DNA of 64,000 nt from Aquabacterium parvum (lineage in GTDB: Bacteria > Pseudomonadota > Gammaproteobacteria > Burkholderiales > Burkholderiaceae_C): contig NZ_LFRI01000341.1 in assembly GCF_001447195.1 (NCBI RefSeq), positions 248,001 through 312,000 of the forward strand, given 5' to 3'. Position 1 is the stretch's first letter; the number at the start of each line of letters is the position of its first letter. This document shows, in pieces, positions 47,319 through 56,613 of this stretch. A program made the position numbers and the translations under genes. The notes below the pieces were generated by a model, which did not search any database, was not told the DNA's origin, and saw only the letters and a program-made list of their open reading frames with translations.

Positions 47319-48221
47319 TCAGGCGGGAAAGACGCCGGTCGACAGGTAGCGGTCGCCCCGGTCGCAGACGATGAAGACGATGGTGGCGTTGCTGACTTGC
47401 TTGGCCAGCTCCAGGGCCGCCCAGCAGGCGCCTGCGGCCGAGATGCCGCAGAACAGGCCTTCTTCGCGTGCCAGGCGGCGGGCCATGTCTTCGGCATCGG
47501 CCTGGCTGACGTGGATGATGTCGTCGACGCGGCTGGGCTCGTAGATCTTGGGCAGGTAGGCCTCGGGCCACTTGCGGATGCCGGGGATGCGCGAGCCATC
47601 TTGCGGCTGAGCGCCGACGATGCGCACCTCTGGGCTCTTTTCCTTGAGGAACTTGGAGACACCGGTGATGGTGCCCGTGGTACCCATGGCGCTCACGAAG
47701 TGGGTGATGCGGCCTTGCGTGTCCAGCCAGATCTCGGGGCCGGTGGTGTCGTAGTGCACCGCCGGGTTGTCGGGGTTGGCGAACTGATCGAGCACCACGC
47801 CCTTGCCTTCGCGCACCATCTGGTCGGCGAGGTCGCGGGCGTATTCCATGCCGCCGCTCTTGGGCGTGAGGACGAGCTCGGCGCCGAAGGCCTTCATGGT
47901 CTGGGCGCGCTCGATGGAGAGGTCCTCCGGCATGATCAGCACCATGCGGTAACCCCGGATGGCGGCGGCCATGGCCAGCGCGATGCCGGTGTTGCCGGAG
48001 GTTGCTTCGATGAGGGTGTCGCCGGGCTTGATCTGACCACGCTCTTCGGCGCGGCGGATCATGTTGATGGCGGGGCGGTCCTTGACCGAGCCGGCCGGGT
48101 TGTTGCCCTCAAGCTTGGCGAGGATGACGTTGCCACGGGCGTCGTTGTCGGCACCGGGCACGCGTTGCAGGCGGACCAGCGGGGTCTTGCCGATGGCGTC
48201 TTCGAGAGTCGGGTAGGTCAT
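47319..48221 (-). CDS. cysM: cysteine synthase B
   Basis: PLP enzyme making cysteine from O-acetylserine and sulfide or thiosulfate; 300 residues. PTLEDAIGKTPLVRLQRV begins the protein, PLP Lys47 is in EGNNPAGSVKDRPA, followed by EATSGNTGIALAMAAA and SAMGTTGTITGVSKFL. The CysM rather than CysK call rests on length and on the GNNPAGSVKDRPA form. The start before TYPTLEDAIG is chosen; a longer frame runs back into the tRNA gene and is not real. Confidence 0.94.
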   Translation of the reverse strand: MTYPTLEDAIGKTPLVRLQRVPGADNDARGNVILAKLEGNNPAGSVKDRPAINMIRRAEERGQIKPGDTLIEATSGNTGIALAMAAAIRGYRMVLIMPEDLSIERAQTMKAFGAELVLTPKSGGMEYARDLADQMVREGKGVVLDQFANPDNPAVHYDTTGPEIWLDTQGRITHFVSAMGTTGTITGVSKFLKEKSPEVRIVGAQPQDGSRIPGIRKWPEAYLPKIYEPSRVDDIIHVSQADAEDMARRLAREEGLFCGISAAGACWAALELAKQVSNATIVFIVCDRGDRYLSTGVFPA

Positions 48222-48284
48222 GACTTCACGCGGCCATCGCTCACGGCATGTGCCGGCTCTGTGTGCAGGCTTGTGCAAGCTGCT

Positions 48285-48369
48285 TGGTGCCCCGGGTCGG
48301 ACTCGAACCGACACTCCTTGCGGAACCGGATTTTGAATCCGGCGCGTCTACCAATTTCACCACCAGGGC
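48285..48369 (-). tRNA. tRNA-Leu (anticodon CAA)
   Basis: An 85-base cloverleaf including the encoded CCA end. Acceptor GCCCTGG pairs with CCGGGGC; the anticodon arm is CCGGA-TTCAAAA-TCCGG with CAA in the loop; a class II variable arm (TTCCGCAAGGAGT) and GGTTCGAGTCC T-arm follow. It reads codon UUG. It lies 63 bases before cysM, and I see no integrated element at its 3' end. Confidence 0.97.
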
Positions 48370-48451
48370 CCTGGTGCAGGAAGGCCGCAAGGATAGCACA
48401 GGGGCGCTTGCATCTATGATCCGGGGTCAACCACACATCCGCTGTTGCCCC

Positions 48452-49063
48452 ATGCCACCGATGCCCCCCATCACCCAGGCGCTCATCCTGATCAATGTGG
48501 CCATGTATTTCCTGGACGACCTCCTGGGGGGGGCGTTGTCCATGTACATGGCCCTGTGGCCACTCGAGAGCGGTCTCTTCTACCCGTGGCAGGTGCTGAC
48601 CTACGCCTTCCTGCACGGCTCGATCGGCCACATCTTCTTCAACATGCTGGGCCTGTGGATGTTCGGCAGCGAGCTCGAGCGCATCTGGGGCCAGCGCCGA
48701 TACATCGAGTTCCTGGGCGCCAGCGTGCTGACCGCAGCGGCCACGCAACTGCTGATTTCGATGTTGGCGGGCTACCACAACCCCACGGTGGGCGCCTCGG
48801 GCGGGCTGTTCGGCCTGCTGCTGGCGTTCGGGATGATGTTCCCTGAGCGCACGATCATGCCGCTGTTCCCGCCCATCCCGATGAAGGCCAAGGTGTTCGT
48901 GGCCGTGTACGGCGGCATCGAGTTGTTCCTGGGTGTGACGGGCACGTCTTCGGGGGTGGCCCACTTTGCCCACCTGGGCGGCATGCTGGGCGGCTGGTTG
49001 ATGCTGCGCTACTGGCGCGGCCAGCCGCCGTTCAATCGCGGCGGCCCCCGTCGGCGCTTTTGA
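48452..49063 (+). CDS. rhomboid family intramembrane serine protease
   Basis: Six-helix inner-membrane protein of 203 residues. The catalytic dyad is visible: Ser116 in GASGGLFGLLLAF and His174 in AHFAHLGGMLGG, with the oxyanion-side HIFFNMLGLWMFG (Asn64). Substrates are unknown. The start is the ATG before PPMPPITQA; a longer in-frame extension runs through the tRNA. Its 3' end overlaps the convergent EamA gene by 32 bases. Confidence 0.93.
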   Translation: MPPMPPITQALILINVAMYFLDDLLGGALSMYMALWPLESGLFYPWQVLTYAFLHGSIGHIFFNMLGLWMFGSELERIWGQRRYIEFLGASVLTAAATQLLISMLAGYHNPTVGASGGLFGLLLAFGMMFPERTIMPLFPPIPMKAKVFVAVYGGIELFLGVTGTSSGVAHFAHLGGMLGGWLMLRYWRGQPPFNRGGPRRRF

Positions 49064-49997
49064 GGCGTGGTCGCCAGCCCGATGACACGACGATGCCCGC
49101 AGCGATGAGGAGCAGCGCCAGCGGGTGGTACCAACGCGGCCCCTGCCCCAGCAACAAGGTGGACCAGGTGGCCGCGAAAACCGGCGTCAGGTTGCTGAAA
49201 AAGCCCGCCACCGTCGGGCCCACCGCTTGCACGCCCAAGCCCCAGCAACGGTAGGCCAGGATCGATGGGCCGATGGCGATGAACAGCAGGCCCAGCAGGG
49301 TGCCGGCATCGAGGCGCCAGCCATCGCTCCAGCCTGGAGTCCAGGCGGCTTCCGCGCCCGCGCACAGGGTCGCCCACAGCAGACCGAACCCCACCTGGAT
49401 CCACAGGAAACCGGCCCAGTCCCAGTCAGGCCGGGCCTGGCCTTGCATCGACGCGGGCGGGCGGGCCAACAACCAGCTGTAGAAAGCCCAGGCCAGGCTG
49501 GCCAGCAGCATGAGCAGGTCGCCCGGCACCAGGCGCAGTTTGGCCAGCGTGGCCCATTGACCTTGGGACATCACCAGCAAGACGCCCGCCACCGACAAGG
49601 CCGCGCCGAACATCTGCCGTCGCAACAGAGGCTGTCCAAAGCACACGCGCCCCACGACCATCATCCACACGGGGATGCTGGCGCCGATCAGCGTGACGTT
49701 GATGGGTGAGGAGGTTTGCAGCGCGAGGTACTGCAGGGCGTTGTAGGTGCCCACGCCCAATGAACCGATCAAGGCCAGGTGCCGCCAGCGCTGGACAATG
49801 GCCGACGGCTCCTGGAGGACCCGCCAGCCCAAGGGCGCGAGCAAGATGGCGACAAGCAGCCAGCGCAGTCCGTTCATCGCCACGGGCGGCATGCTGCCGA
49901 CCAGCATGCGGCCGACCACGGCGTTGCCCGCCCAGAGCATGGGCGGCAACACGAGCAGCCAGGCTGTTCGCCAGGACAGGGATGAAGCAAGTGACAA
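49032..49997 (-). CDS. EamA/DMT-superfamily transporter
   Basis: Inner-membrane drug/metabolite-type carrier of about 321 residues with ten predicted hydrophobic segments in two repeated halves, each opening with a polar-containing helix (MLWAGNAVVGRML in the first half, LLASLAWAFYSWLL in the second). Substrate unknown. The start is a TTG at 49997; a GTG at 49952 is an alternative. It overlaps the rhomboid gene tail to tail. Confidence 0.9.
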   Translation of the reverse strand: MSLASSLSWRTAWLLVLPPMLWAGNAVVGRMLVGSMPPVAMNGLRWLLVAILLAPLGWRVLQEPSAIVQRWRHLALIGSLGVGTYNALQYLALQTSSPINVTLIGASIPVWMMVVGRVCFGQPLLRRQMFGAALSVAGVLLVMSQGQWATLAKLRLVPGDLLMLLASLAWAFYSWLLARPPASMQGQARPDWDWAGFLWIQVGFGLLWATLCAGAEAAWTPGWSDGWRLDAGTLLGLLFIAIGPSILAYRCWGLGVQAVGPTVAGFFSNLTPVFAATWSTLLLGQGPRWYHPLALLLIAAGIVVSSGWRPRLKSADGGRRD

Positions 49998-50011
49998 GGC
50001 TCGGTCTGCCT

Positions 50012-50048
50012 ATTCTTGGGCTGCCAATTCTTGGTCTGCTGTTGGCAG
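50012..50048. repeat. short direct and inverted repeats upstream of the EamA gene
   Basis: ATTCTTGGGCTGC (50012-50024) and ATTCTTGGTCTGC (50027-50039) differ at one base. CTGCCAA (50021-50027) and TTGGCAG (50042-50048) are exact inverted arms. This may be an operator for the transporter or chance. A C5-TCTC-G5 hairpin follows at 50088-50101 beyond the PEP-CTERM gene. Confidence 0.35.
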
Positions 50049-50137
50049 CGTTCTGCGAAGAACCTGCATTAGAGCAGGCCAACCGAGCCCCCTCTCGGGG
50101 GGGCGAGCCTTTCGGCCCCTTGCGCACTTGAGATGCT

Positions 50138-51034
50138 TCAGGCCTGAGCGCGAGCGCGGCCGCGGCGCAAACCGAAGCCGACGGCACCAAGACCTGCCAG
50201 CATCAGACCGACGGTCGAGGGCTCGGGCACGGCAGGGGCGACAGCCAGGCCGACGATGGTGGGCAGCGCGGTGTTGCCCTGGATACCGAAAGCGCCGATC
50301 AGGCTGGCCGCGCCGGTCTGCAGGTTGATGGTGTACAGGCTGGAGTAGCTGTCGTCACCGGTCAGCCCGGCGTAAGCCACGCCCGAGCCGGAGATGTCGA
50401 AGCCGAAAACGTTGAGGGAGCTGGCGCCCAGGCTGCCCACGCGGGTGTAGACGCCACCAGCCGGTGCCGAGGTGGAGAACAGGCTGCTGCTGATCGTGTC
50501 GATGGCAAACAGCACCGTCGGGGTGGCCGGGTTGGTGTCGTTGTTGCTGTAAGCCGCACCAGTGAGCTTGAGCGAGCCGCTGGCCGAGCTGACGTTGGTT
50601 TGCTTGGCGACGGCGCCCAGGTTGGCGCCTGGGTTGACGTTGACGGCGTAGTTGTCGCCTGCGGCGGTGAGGACGCGCAGGGAGGCCGCGCCGCTGACGT
50701 CGGCGTTGGGGTTGAAGTCAAAACCCAGGAGGCTGCCGTTGATGGGCGCCTTGAGCGCGGTCACGAACGTGGCGGCGCCGGTGCTGGCGTCGAGGGTGTA
50801 GACGTTGCCCAGGTTGCTCAAGGTGTAGAGCTGACCGTTGGTGGGGCGCGTGTCGAGCCCAAGCAGCTTCTCTGAGGCGGCCAGGCCGCTCAGGCCGACG
50901 GCCGAGCCCATGCTCGGTGCCGCGGTGTCGAAGGTGATCAGGCGGTTGTCGGTGGTCAGGCCGTAGAGGGCTTCGGCTTGCGCAACGGACACAGAGAAGA
51001 TGGCCGCCAGGGCCAGGATGGAAGGCTTGAACAT
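50138..51034 (-). CDS. secreted DUF4394 protein with PEP-CTERM sorting signal
   Basis: Exported 298-residue protein. Signal peptide about 1-20 (SILALAAIFSVSVAQAE), then repeated beta-strand blocks of the DUF4394 type (ALYGLTTDNRLITFDT, KLLGLDTRPTNGQLYTLSN, NGSLLGFDFNPNADV) and a C-terminal PEP-CTERM tripartite tail: VPEPSTVGLMLAGLGAVGFG then RRGRARAQA. The tail is the substrate signal for an exosortase, often tied to exopolysaccharide or floc formation. Exosortase is not in the window. Confidence 0.92.
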   Translation of the reverse strand: MFKPSILALAAIFSVSVAQAEALYGLTTDNRLITFDTAAPSMGSAVGLSGLAASEKLLGLDTRPTNGQLYTLSNLGNVYTLDASTGAATFVTALKAPINGSLLGFDFNPNADVSGAASLRVLTAAGDNYAVNVNPGANLGAVAKQTNVSSASGSLKLTGAAYSNNDTNPATPTVLFAIDTISSSLFSTSAPAGGVYTRVGSLGASSLNVFGFDISGSGVAYAGLTGDDSYSSLYTINLQTGAASLIGAFGIQGNTALPTIVGLAVAPAVPEPSTVGLMLAGLGAVGFGLRRGRARAQA

Positions 51035-51150
51035 GGCTGGACTCCGGGTAGTTTGTGGTTCGCGCAGCAGACCTTTCCGATGCGCGCACCCCCACTACGG
51101 GCCGGGGTCGAGGGACAGATGCACCCGCTCACGCGGATTCACCCCCCTGT

Positions 51151-52119
51151 TCAGGGTGGGCTGTTTGGCCCCTGGGCCAGGGCCGCGCGGTAGGCGTGCC
51201 ACGAGGCGTGGCCCAGCACCGGCACCACCAGCAGCAAGCCCGCAAAGCCTGGCAGCATCGCCACCAGGCTGAGCAGCCCGATGAGCGCCGCCCACAGCCA
51301 CATCACGCCCGGCTGGGTGGCCACCAGGCGCATGCTCAGCAAGCCCGCCGAAACCGCGTCAACCGAGCGGTCGAGGATCATGGGCATGCTGACCACGCTG
51401 ATGGCGAAAATCAGCCCGGCGAAGATGGCGCCCACGGCCGTGTACACGACCCCGAAGGTGATGAACTCTTCGGTGAGGAAGCTCGAGAGCGGGCCATTGA
51501 AGTCAGGCACCCCCTCGAAGCTGATGGCGAAGACGATCATGGCGGCGCGCCCCCACAGCATCTCCAGAACCAGCAACACGGCCGCGAAGATGGCCAGTTG
51601 CGCGCTGCTGATGCGCCAGGCGGTCAGCGAGCGCAGCAGGCTTGGCTGACGCCCCTGCTCCAGCTCGCGGCTGGCGTGGTACAGGCCCAGGCACAGGAAG
51701 GGGCCCAGCAGCAGGAAACCGGCTGACAACGCCAGGGTGTATTCAGGTGCGCGCTGGAAGGTGCCCACCAGGGCCCAACCCATGAGCACGAAGCACAGCC
51801 CGTAAAACAGGCCGATGGCCGGTGCCCGGGTGAAGTCGCGCCAGCCCGCTTTCAGCCAGGCGAATGGCGCGGACCAAGGCAAGGTGTTGAGCGGCAGGTC
51901 GAGGGCGCTGGGCTCGGGGCGGGTGTCAAAACCCAGCGGCGCCAGGCCGTCGGCGTTGGGCTGCGCGGCCGCCACCGACGACGCCACCGCCCGTTCATCA
52001 GAGGACGACACGCCATCGGCTGGTGGCCATGCGAGGTGACGCCTGAGGACGGCCTTGCGGCGCGTCGTTCGGCGACGAGAAACCACGTGGTGCTGCGACA
52101 AGCGGCTGACCGTGCCCAT
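51151..52119 (-). CDS. DUF2189 multipass membrane protein
   Basis: Inner-membrane protein of 322 residues, function unknown. An Arg/His-rich N-terminal tail of about 30 residues (VSRRRTTRRKAVLRRH) and a disordered linker precede NTLPWSAPFAWLKAGWRDF and about six hydrophobic segments (IGLFYGLCFVLMGWALVGTF is the first). ATG 52119 is preceded by GGAGGGG 5-6 bases upstream. It lies between the PEP-CTERM gene and the aminotransferase gene, all read leftward. Confidence 0.88.
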   Translation of the reverse strand: MGTVSRLSQHHVVSRRRTTRRKAVLRRHLAWPPADGVSSSDERAVASSVAAAQPNADGLAPLGFDTRPEPSALDLPLNTLPWSAPFAWLKAGWRDFTRAPAIGLFYGLCFVLMGWALVGTFQRAPEYTLALSAGFLLLGPFLCLGLYHASRELEQGRQPSLLRSLTAWRISSAQLAIFAAVLLVLEMLWGRAAMIVFAISFEGVPDFNGPLSSFLTEEFITFGVVYTAVGAIFAGLIFAISVVSMPMILDRSVDAVSAGLLSMRLVATQPGVMWLWAALIGLLSLVAMLPGFAGLLLVVPVLGHASWHAYRAALAQGPNSPP

Positions 52120-52201
52120 GAAGACCCCTCCATCGAGATGAGGAGCCCCCAAGTTAAGGCTGCTTGACGCTCACGTCATCGGTGAAAGCCAGCGGTCGGG
52201 T

Positions 52202-53338
52202 TCAACGGGTGGCGGCGATGGCCTCCAGCGCATTCGACAGGTGCGTCACCGAGCGGCTGACGTTGTGCCATTTCTCGAGCCCGAACAGGCCGACGCGGAA
52301 GGTGCGGAAATCGGCCGGCTCGTCGCATTGCAGCGGCACGCCGGCGGCGGTCTGCAGGCCCAGGGCCAGGAACTTCTTGCTGTTCTGGATGTCGGGGTCG
52401 GTGGTGTAGCTGACCACCACGCCCGGTGCCTGGAAACCTTCGGCTGCGACGCTGGGGTAGCCGTGGCGCACCATCAACTCGCGCACCTGGCTGCCCAGGG
52501 CGATTTGCTCCTGGCGCACCTTTTCGTAACCGTAGGCCTCGGTTTCAGCCATGGCGTCGCGCAGGCGCAGCAAGGCGTCGGTGGGCAGCGTGGAGTGGTA
52601 GGCATGCCCGCCACCTTCGTAGGTCTCCATGATCTGCAACCACTTTTTGAGGTCCATGGCGAAGGTGGTGCTTTGCGTGGCGTCGATGGCCACGCGAGCG
52701 CGCTCGCTGAGCATGACCATGGCGCAGCAAGGCGAGCTGCTCCAGCCTTTTTGCGGTGCGCTGATCAGGATGTCGACCCCGGTGGCTTTCATGTCGACCC
52801 ACATGGCGCCGGAGGCGATGCAGTCGAGCACGAACAGGCCGCCGACTTCATGGGCGGCGTCGGCCACGGCCTGGAGGTAGCCATCGGGCAGGATCATGCC
52901 GGCGGCGGTTTCAACGTGGGGGGCGAAGACCAGCGCGGGCTTTTCGCGGCGGATGGTGGCGACGACTTCGTCGATGGGTGCGGGGGCCCAGGCGGCCTGT
53001 GGGCCGTCGGCAATCCGGCGGGCCTTGAGCACAGTGTGGCTGGCCGGGATCGAGCCCATCTCGAAGATCTGCGTCCAGCGGTAGCTGAACCAGCCGTTGC
53101 GGATGACCAGCACGTGCTTGCCTTGCGCGAACTGGCGCGCCACCGACTCCATGCCGAAGGTGCCGCTGCCGGGCACCAGCACGGCGGACGGGGCGTTGTA
53201 GACGCGCTTGAGCATGGCCGAGATGTCGGTCATGACGCCCTGGAAGCGCTTGGACATGTGGTTGAGCGCGCGGTCGGTGTAGACAACCGAGAACTCGAGC
53301 AGACCGTCGGGATCGATGTTGGGAAGCAGGCCGGACAT
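52202..53338 (-). CDS. class V aminotransferase (alanine/serine-glyoxylate type)
   Basis: PLP enzyme of 378 residues, probably transferring amino groups to glyoxylate or pyruvate. VPGSGTFGMESVARQ opens the cofactor pocket, and VDILISAPQKGWSSSP contains the PLP-binding Lys. The exact donor cannot be told from sequence. The start MSGLLPNIDPDGLLEFS fits the family. Transcribed alone or with the genes downstream. Confidence 0.9.
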   Translation of the reverse strand: MSGLLPNIDPDGLLEFSVVYTDRALNHMSKRFQGVMTDISAMLKRVYNAPSAVLVPGSGTFGMESVARQFAQGKHVLVIRNGWFSYRWTQIFEMGSIPASHTVLKARRIADGPQAAWAPAPIDEVVATIRREKPALVFAPHVETAAGMILPDGYLQAVADAAHEVGGLFVLDCIASGAMWVDMKATGVDILISAPQKGWSSSPCCAMVMLSERARVAIDATQSTTFAMDLKKWLQIMETYEGGGHAYHSTLPTDALLRLRDAMAETEAYGYEKVRQEQIALGSQVRELMVRHGYPSVAAEGFQAPGVVVSYTTDPDIQNSKKFLALGLQTAAGVPLQCDEPADFRTFRVGLFGLEKWHNVSRSVTHLSNALEAIAATR

Positions 53339-53383
53339 GGGATGGCGTGTGCAGTCAAATGATTGAAATCAGCGTAGCACAGC

Positions 53384-53407
53384 AGCCTGACAGGCACGCG
53401 TCAGGCT
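53384..53407. terminator. hairpin after the RND pump operon
   Basis: AGCCTGAC, 8-base loop, GTCAGGCT: a perfect eight-base-pair stem 53 bases beyond the pump gene stop and 46 bases before the aminotransferase start. No T-run, so a weak terminator at most. Confidence 0.45.
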
Positions 53408-53459
53408 ATCCCTTGTCCCTCCTGCTTGTGCCCCTGGCTGTGCCCTTGGTTGTGCCTTT

Positions 53460-56400
53460 TCATGCTGGCACGTCTTGTGGCGACGCTGCCCTCGCCCGCT
53501 GGTGGAACAGGCGGTCGAGCGCTAGGTAGACCACCGGCGTCGTGTAGAGCGTGAGCACCTGGCTGAGCAGCAGGCCACCCACCACGGCGTAACCCAGTGG
53601 CTGGCGCAGCTCCGCGCCCGTGCCGAAGCCCAGCATCAGCGGGATCGCGGCCAGCAGCGCCGCCAACGTCGTCATCATGATCGGGCGAAAGCGCACCACG
53701 CACGCCTGCTGGATGGCCTCGCGCGGGCTCAGGCCTTGCTCGCGCTGGGCCTGCAGGGCGAAGTCGACCATCATGATCCCGTTCTTCTTGACGATGCCGA
53801 TCAGCAGCACCACGCCGATGAGCGCCATGATGGAGAAGTCCTGTCCGCTGAGCCACAAGGCTGCCACCGCGCCAATGCCGGCCGAAGGCAGCGTAGAGAG
53901 GATGGTCAGGGGGTGCACAAAGCTCTCGTAGAGCACACCCAGGATGATGTAGACCGCCAGCAGCGCCGCCAGGATCAGGATGGGTTGGGTGGCCAGCGAG
54001 TCCTGGAAGGCTTGCGCTGCGCCCTGGAACCGGCCGCTGATGCTGTCGGGCACCTGCAGCTCCTGGCGCACGTCGTCGATCAGCTTGACGGCATCACCGA
54101 GGGCCACGCCCGGCGCGAGGTTGAACGACAGGTTGACGGCCGGCGACATGGCCAGTCGGGCGATGCTGACGGCACCGGTTTCGGGCGACTCCAGGCGGGC
54201 CACTTCGGCCAGCGGCACCATCTGCCCCGTCTTGGCGGAGCGCAGGAGCAGCCAGTTCAGGCTGTCGGTCTGACCGCGCAAGGCGGGATCGATTTCGAGG
54301 ATGACCTGGTACTGGTTCTGCTCGGTTTGTGTCTCGGCGATCTGCCGCTGGCCGTAGGCGCTGTAGAGCACCTGGTTGATGTCGTCGACGCTCAGGCCAT
54401 GGCGGGCCGCGGCGGCGCGGTCGATGGTCAGGCGGGTGATGCCAGCGCCGAGTTGCAGGTCGTTGGAGACGTCGCGGAACTGGGGCAGGCGCGCCAGGCG
54501 TTCGGTCAGCTTTTCGGCCCATTGGCCCAGGTTCGCGCTGTCGTCACCGAGCAGTGCGTACTGGTATTGCGTTCGGGGCGAGCCGGTGCCCAGGTTGATG
54601 TCTTGCGCGGCGCGCATGAACAGGGTGATGCCGGGCACTTGCGAGGTCTTGGCGCGCACACGGTCGATGAAGCCCTGGGCCGATACGTCGCGCTTGGAGC
54701 GGTCTTTCAGGACGATGAAGAAGCGGCCGCCGGAGACGCTGCCGCTGGAGCCTCCCACCGTCTGGTTGTAGCCCAGCACCGCCGGGTCTTCGTCAAGGAT
54801 GCGGGCGAGCGCCGCGTGCTTCTCGACCATGGCCTCGTAGGACTCGTCCTGTGCCGCCAGCGTGGTGCCCAGCACGAAGGCCGTGTCCTGCAGAGGGAAG
54901 AAGCCTTTGGGAATGAACGTGTAGGCCGCCACGGCCAGACCCATGGTGCTGAAGAACAGGCCCAGCATCAGCCGGCTGTGGTCGAGCGCCCAGCCCACGC
55001 TGCGGCCATAGGCGTCGATCAGCCTCTGCACCCAGCCGCCTTCGTGGTGGGCCGGTGCGCGCGACATCCAGCGCGAGGCGAGCATGGGCGCCAGCGTGAG
55101 CGAGGTGATCACCGAGACCGCGATGGCCGCCGTGACGGTGACCGCAAACTCGCTGAACAGGCGCCCCACCACTCCGCCCATGAACAGCAGCGGGATGAAG
55201 GCCGCCACCAGCGAGACGCTGATGGACAGCACGGTGAAACCGATCTCGCTGGAGCCCTTGAGCGCGGCCTCGCGCATGGGCAGGCCATCCTCGAGGTGGC
55301 GGTGGATGTTCTCGACCACCACGATGGCGTCGTCGACCACGAAACCCATGGCGATGATCAGTGCCACCAACGTCAGGTTGTTGAGGCTGAAGCCGAGCAC
55401 GTCCATGGCCGCGACCGTCGCGATCATCGACACGCCCAGCACCGCCGTGACGATGACGGTGGCCGAGACCTGGCGCAAGAAGGCGCCCATCACCACCACG
55501 ACGAGCACGAAAGTCAGCGCCAGCGTGAGCTCGACCTCGTGCAGCGAGGATCGGATGGTGCGCGTGCGGTCGTTGAGCACCTCGACCGTGACGCTGGCCG
55601 GCAGGCGAGCGGCCAGCTCGGGCAGCGCCGCCTGGATGCGGTCGGCCGTGGCGACGATGTTGGCGCCTGGCTGGCGACGGATGATGATGCCCAGGCCCGG
55701 CTGGCCGTTCTGCCATGCACCGACGAAGTCGTTCTCGGCGCCGTCGATGACCTTGGCCACGTCACCGATGCGCACCGGCACGCCGCTTCGGTCGACGATG
55801 GTGAGCTGTTCGTAGTCAGAGGCATCGAAGAGCTGGTCATTCGTGGCCAGGGTGCTGGTTCGGTCGGCGCCCAGCAGCACGCCCTTGGGCTGGTTGACGC
55901 TGGCTTTTTGCACCGCCGCGCGGATGTCGGCCAGGCTCAGGCCATGCGCCGCCAGGGCCGCGGGCGAGGCCTGGATGCGGATGGCCGGTTTGCGTTGCCC
56001 GGAGATGGCGACCTCGGAGACACCGTCGATTTGACTCAAGCGGCGCGCCAGCACGGTCTCGGCCAGGTCGCTGAGTTCGGTCAGGCTGAGCACCTCGGAC
56101 TGCATCTTGAGGATGAGCACCGGGCCGTCGGCCGGGTTGACCTTGCGCCAGGTGGGCGGCGAAGGCATGTCGTCGGGCAGTTTGCCGGCGGTCGCATTGA
56201 GGGCCGACTGCACCTCCTGCGCAGCCTCGTTGATGTCTTTGCTGAGCGTGAACTGCAGGGTGACCGAAGTGCTGCCGAGCGAGCTGGTCGACGACATCTC
56301 GGTGACGCCAGGGATGCCGCTCAAGCCCACCTCCAGTGGCGTGGCCACGGCCGAGGCCATGGTCTCGGGGCTGGCGCCGGGCAGGCGTGCGCTGATCTGG

Positions 56401-56588
56401 ATGGTGGGGAACTCGGCTTCGGGCAGCGGGGCCACCGGCAGGCGCGGGAAGGCGAACAGGCCCAGCAGCACAAGCGCCAGGGTCAGCAGCGTGGTGGCCA
56501 CTGGGTGCGAGATGCACCAGGCCGACAGGCCGCGGCCCACGGACTGTGCGGCGTTCGCGGCGGTGGAAGAAGAAACGTCCTGGCTCAT
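53460..56588 (-). CDS. RND-family efflux pump, MdtB/AcrB-like
   Basis: Inner-membrane proton-driven exporter of 1042 residues with the RND layout: membrane helix 1 (ATTLLTLALVLLGLFAFPRL), a porter domain, helices 2-6 with the proton-relay Asp pair in AMGFVVDDAIVVVENIHRHL, a second porter domain and helices 7-12. Similarity is to the MdtB/MdtC branch. The adaptor gene ends 25 bases upstream. No second RND gene or outer-membrane factor is in the window, so the channel must come from elsewhere. Drug or metabolite substrates unknown. Confidence 0.94.
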   Translation of the reverse strand: MSQDVSSSTAANAAQSVGRGLSAWCISHPVATTLLTLALVLLGLFAFPRLPVAPLPEAEFPTIQISARLPGASPETMASAVATPLEVGLSGIPGVTEMSSTSSLGSTSVTLQFTLSKDINEAAQEVQSALNATAGKLPDDMPSPPTWRKVNPADGPVLILKMQSEVLSLTELSDLAETVLARRLSQIDGVSEVAISGQRKPAIRIQASPAALAAHGLSLADIRAAVQKASVNQPKGVLLGADRTSTLATNDQLFDASDYEQLTIVDRSGVPVRIGDVAKVIDGAENDFVGAWQNGQPGLGIIIRRQPGANIVATADRIQAALPELAARLPASVTVEVLNDRTRTIRSSLHEVELTLALTFVLVVVVMGAFLRQVSATVIVTAVLGVSMIATVAAMDVLGFSLNNLTLVALIIAMGFVVDDAIVVVENIHRHLEDGLPMREAALKGSSEIGFTVLSISVSLVAAFIPLLFMGGVVGRLFSEFAVTVTAAIAVSVITSLTLAPMLASRWMSRAPAHHEGGWVQRLIDAYGRSVGWALDHSRLMLGLFFSTMGLAVAAYTFIPKGFFPLQDTAFVLGTTLAAQDESYEAMVEKHAALARILDEDPAVLGYNQTVGGSSGSVSGGRFFIVLKDRSKRDVSAQGFIDRVRAKTSQVPGITLFMRAAQDINLGTGSPRTQYQYALLGDDSANLGQWAEKLTERLARLPQFRDVSNDLQLGAGITRLTIDRAAAARHGLSVDDINQVLYSAYGQRQIAETQTEQNQYQVILEIDPALRGQTDSLNWLLLRSAKTGQMVPLAEVARLESPETGAVSIARLAMSPAVNLSFNLAPGVALGDAVKLIDDVRQELQVPDSISGRFQGAAQAFQDSLATQPILILAALLAVYIILGVLYESFVHPLTILSTLPSAGIGAVAALWLSGQDFSIMALIGVVLLIGIVKKNGIMMVDFALQAQREQGLSPREAIQQACVVRFRPIMMTTLAALLAAIPLMLGFGTGAELRQPLGYAVVGGLLLSQVLTLYTTPVVYLALDRLFHQRARAASPQDVPA

Positions 56589-56613
56589 GGTGGATTCCGA
56601 TGCTGAACCCGAC

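Noticed and set aside
48285..48452. Mobile-element attachment site at the tRNA-Leu gene
   Set aside because: No duplicated 3' tRNA segment, integrase or compositional change nearby; ordinary housekeeping genes flank it.
53736..56606. A 956-codon open frame antisense to the RND pump gene
   Set aside because: Same GC-bias artefact; Arg/Gln/His-rich with no fold signature.
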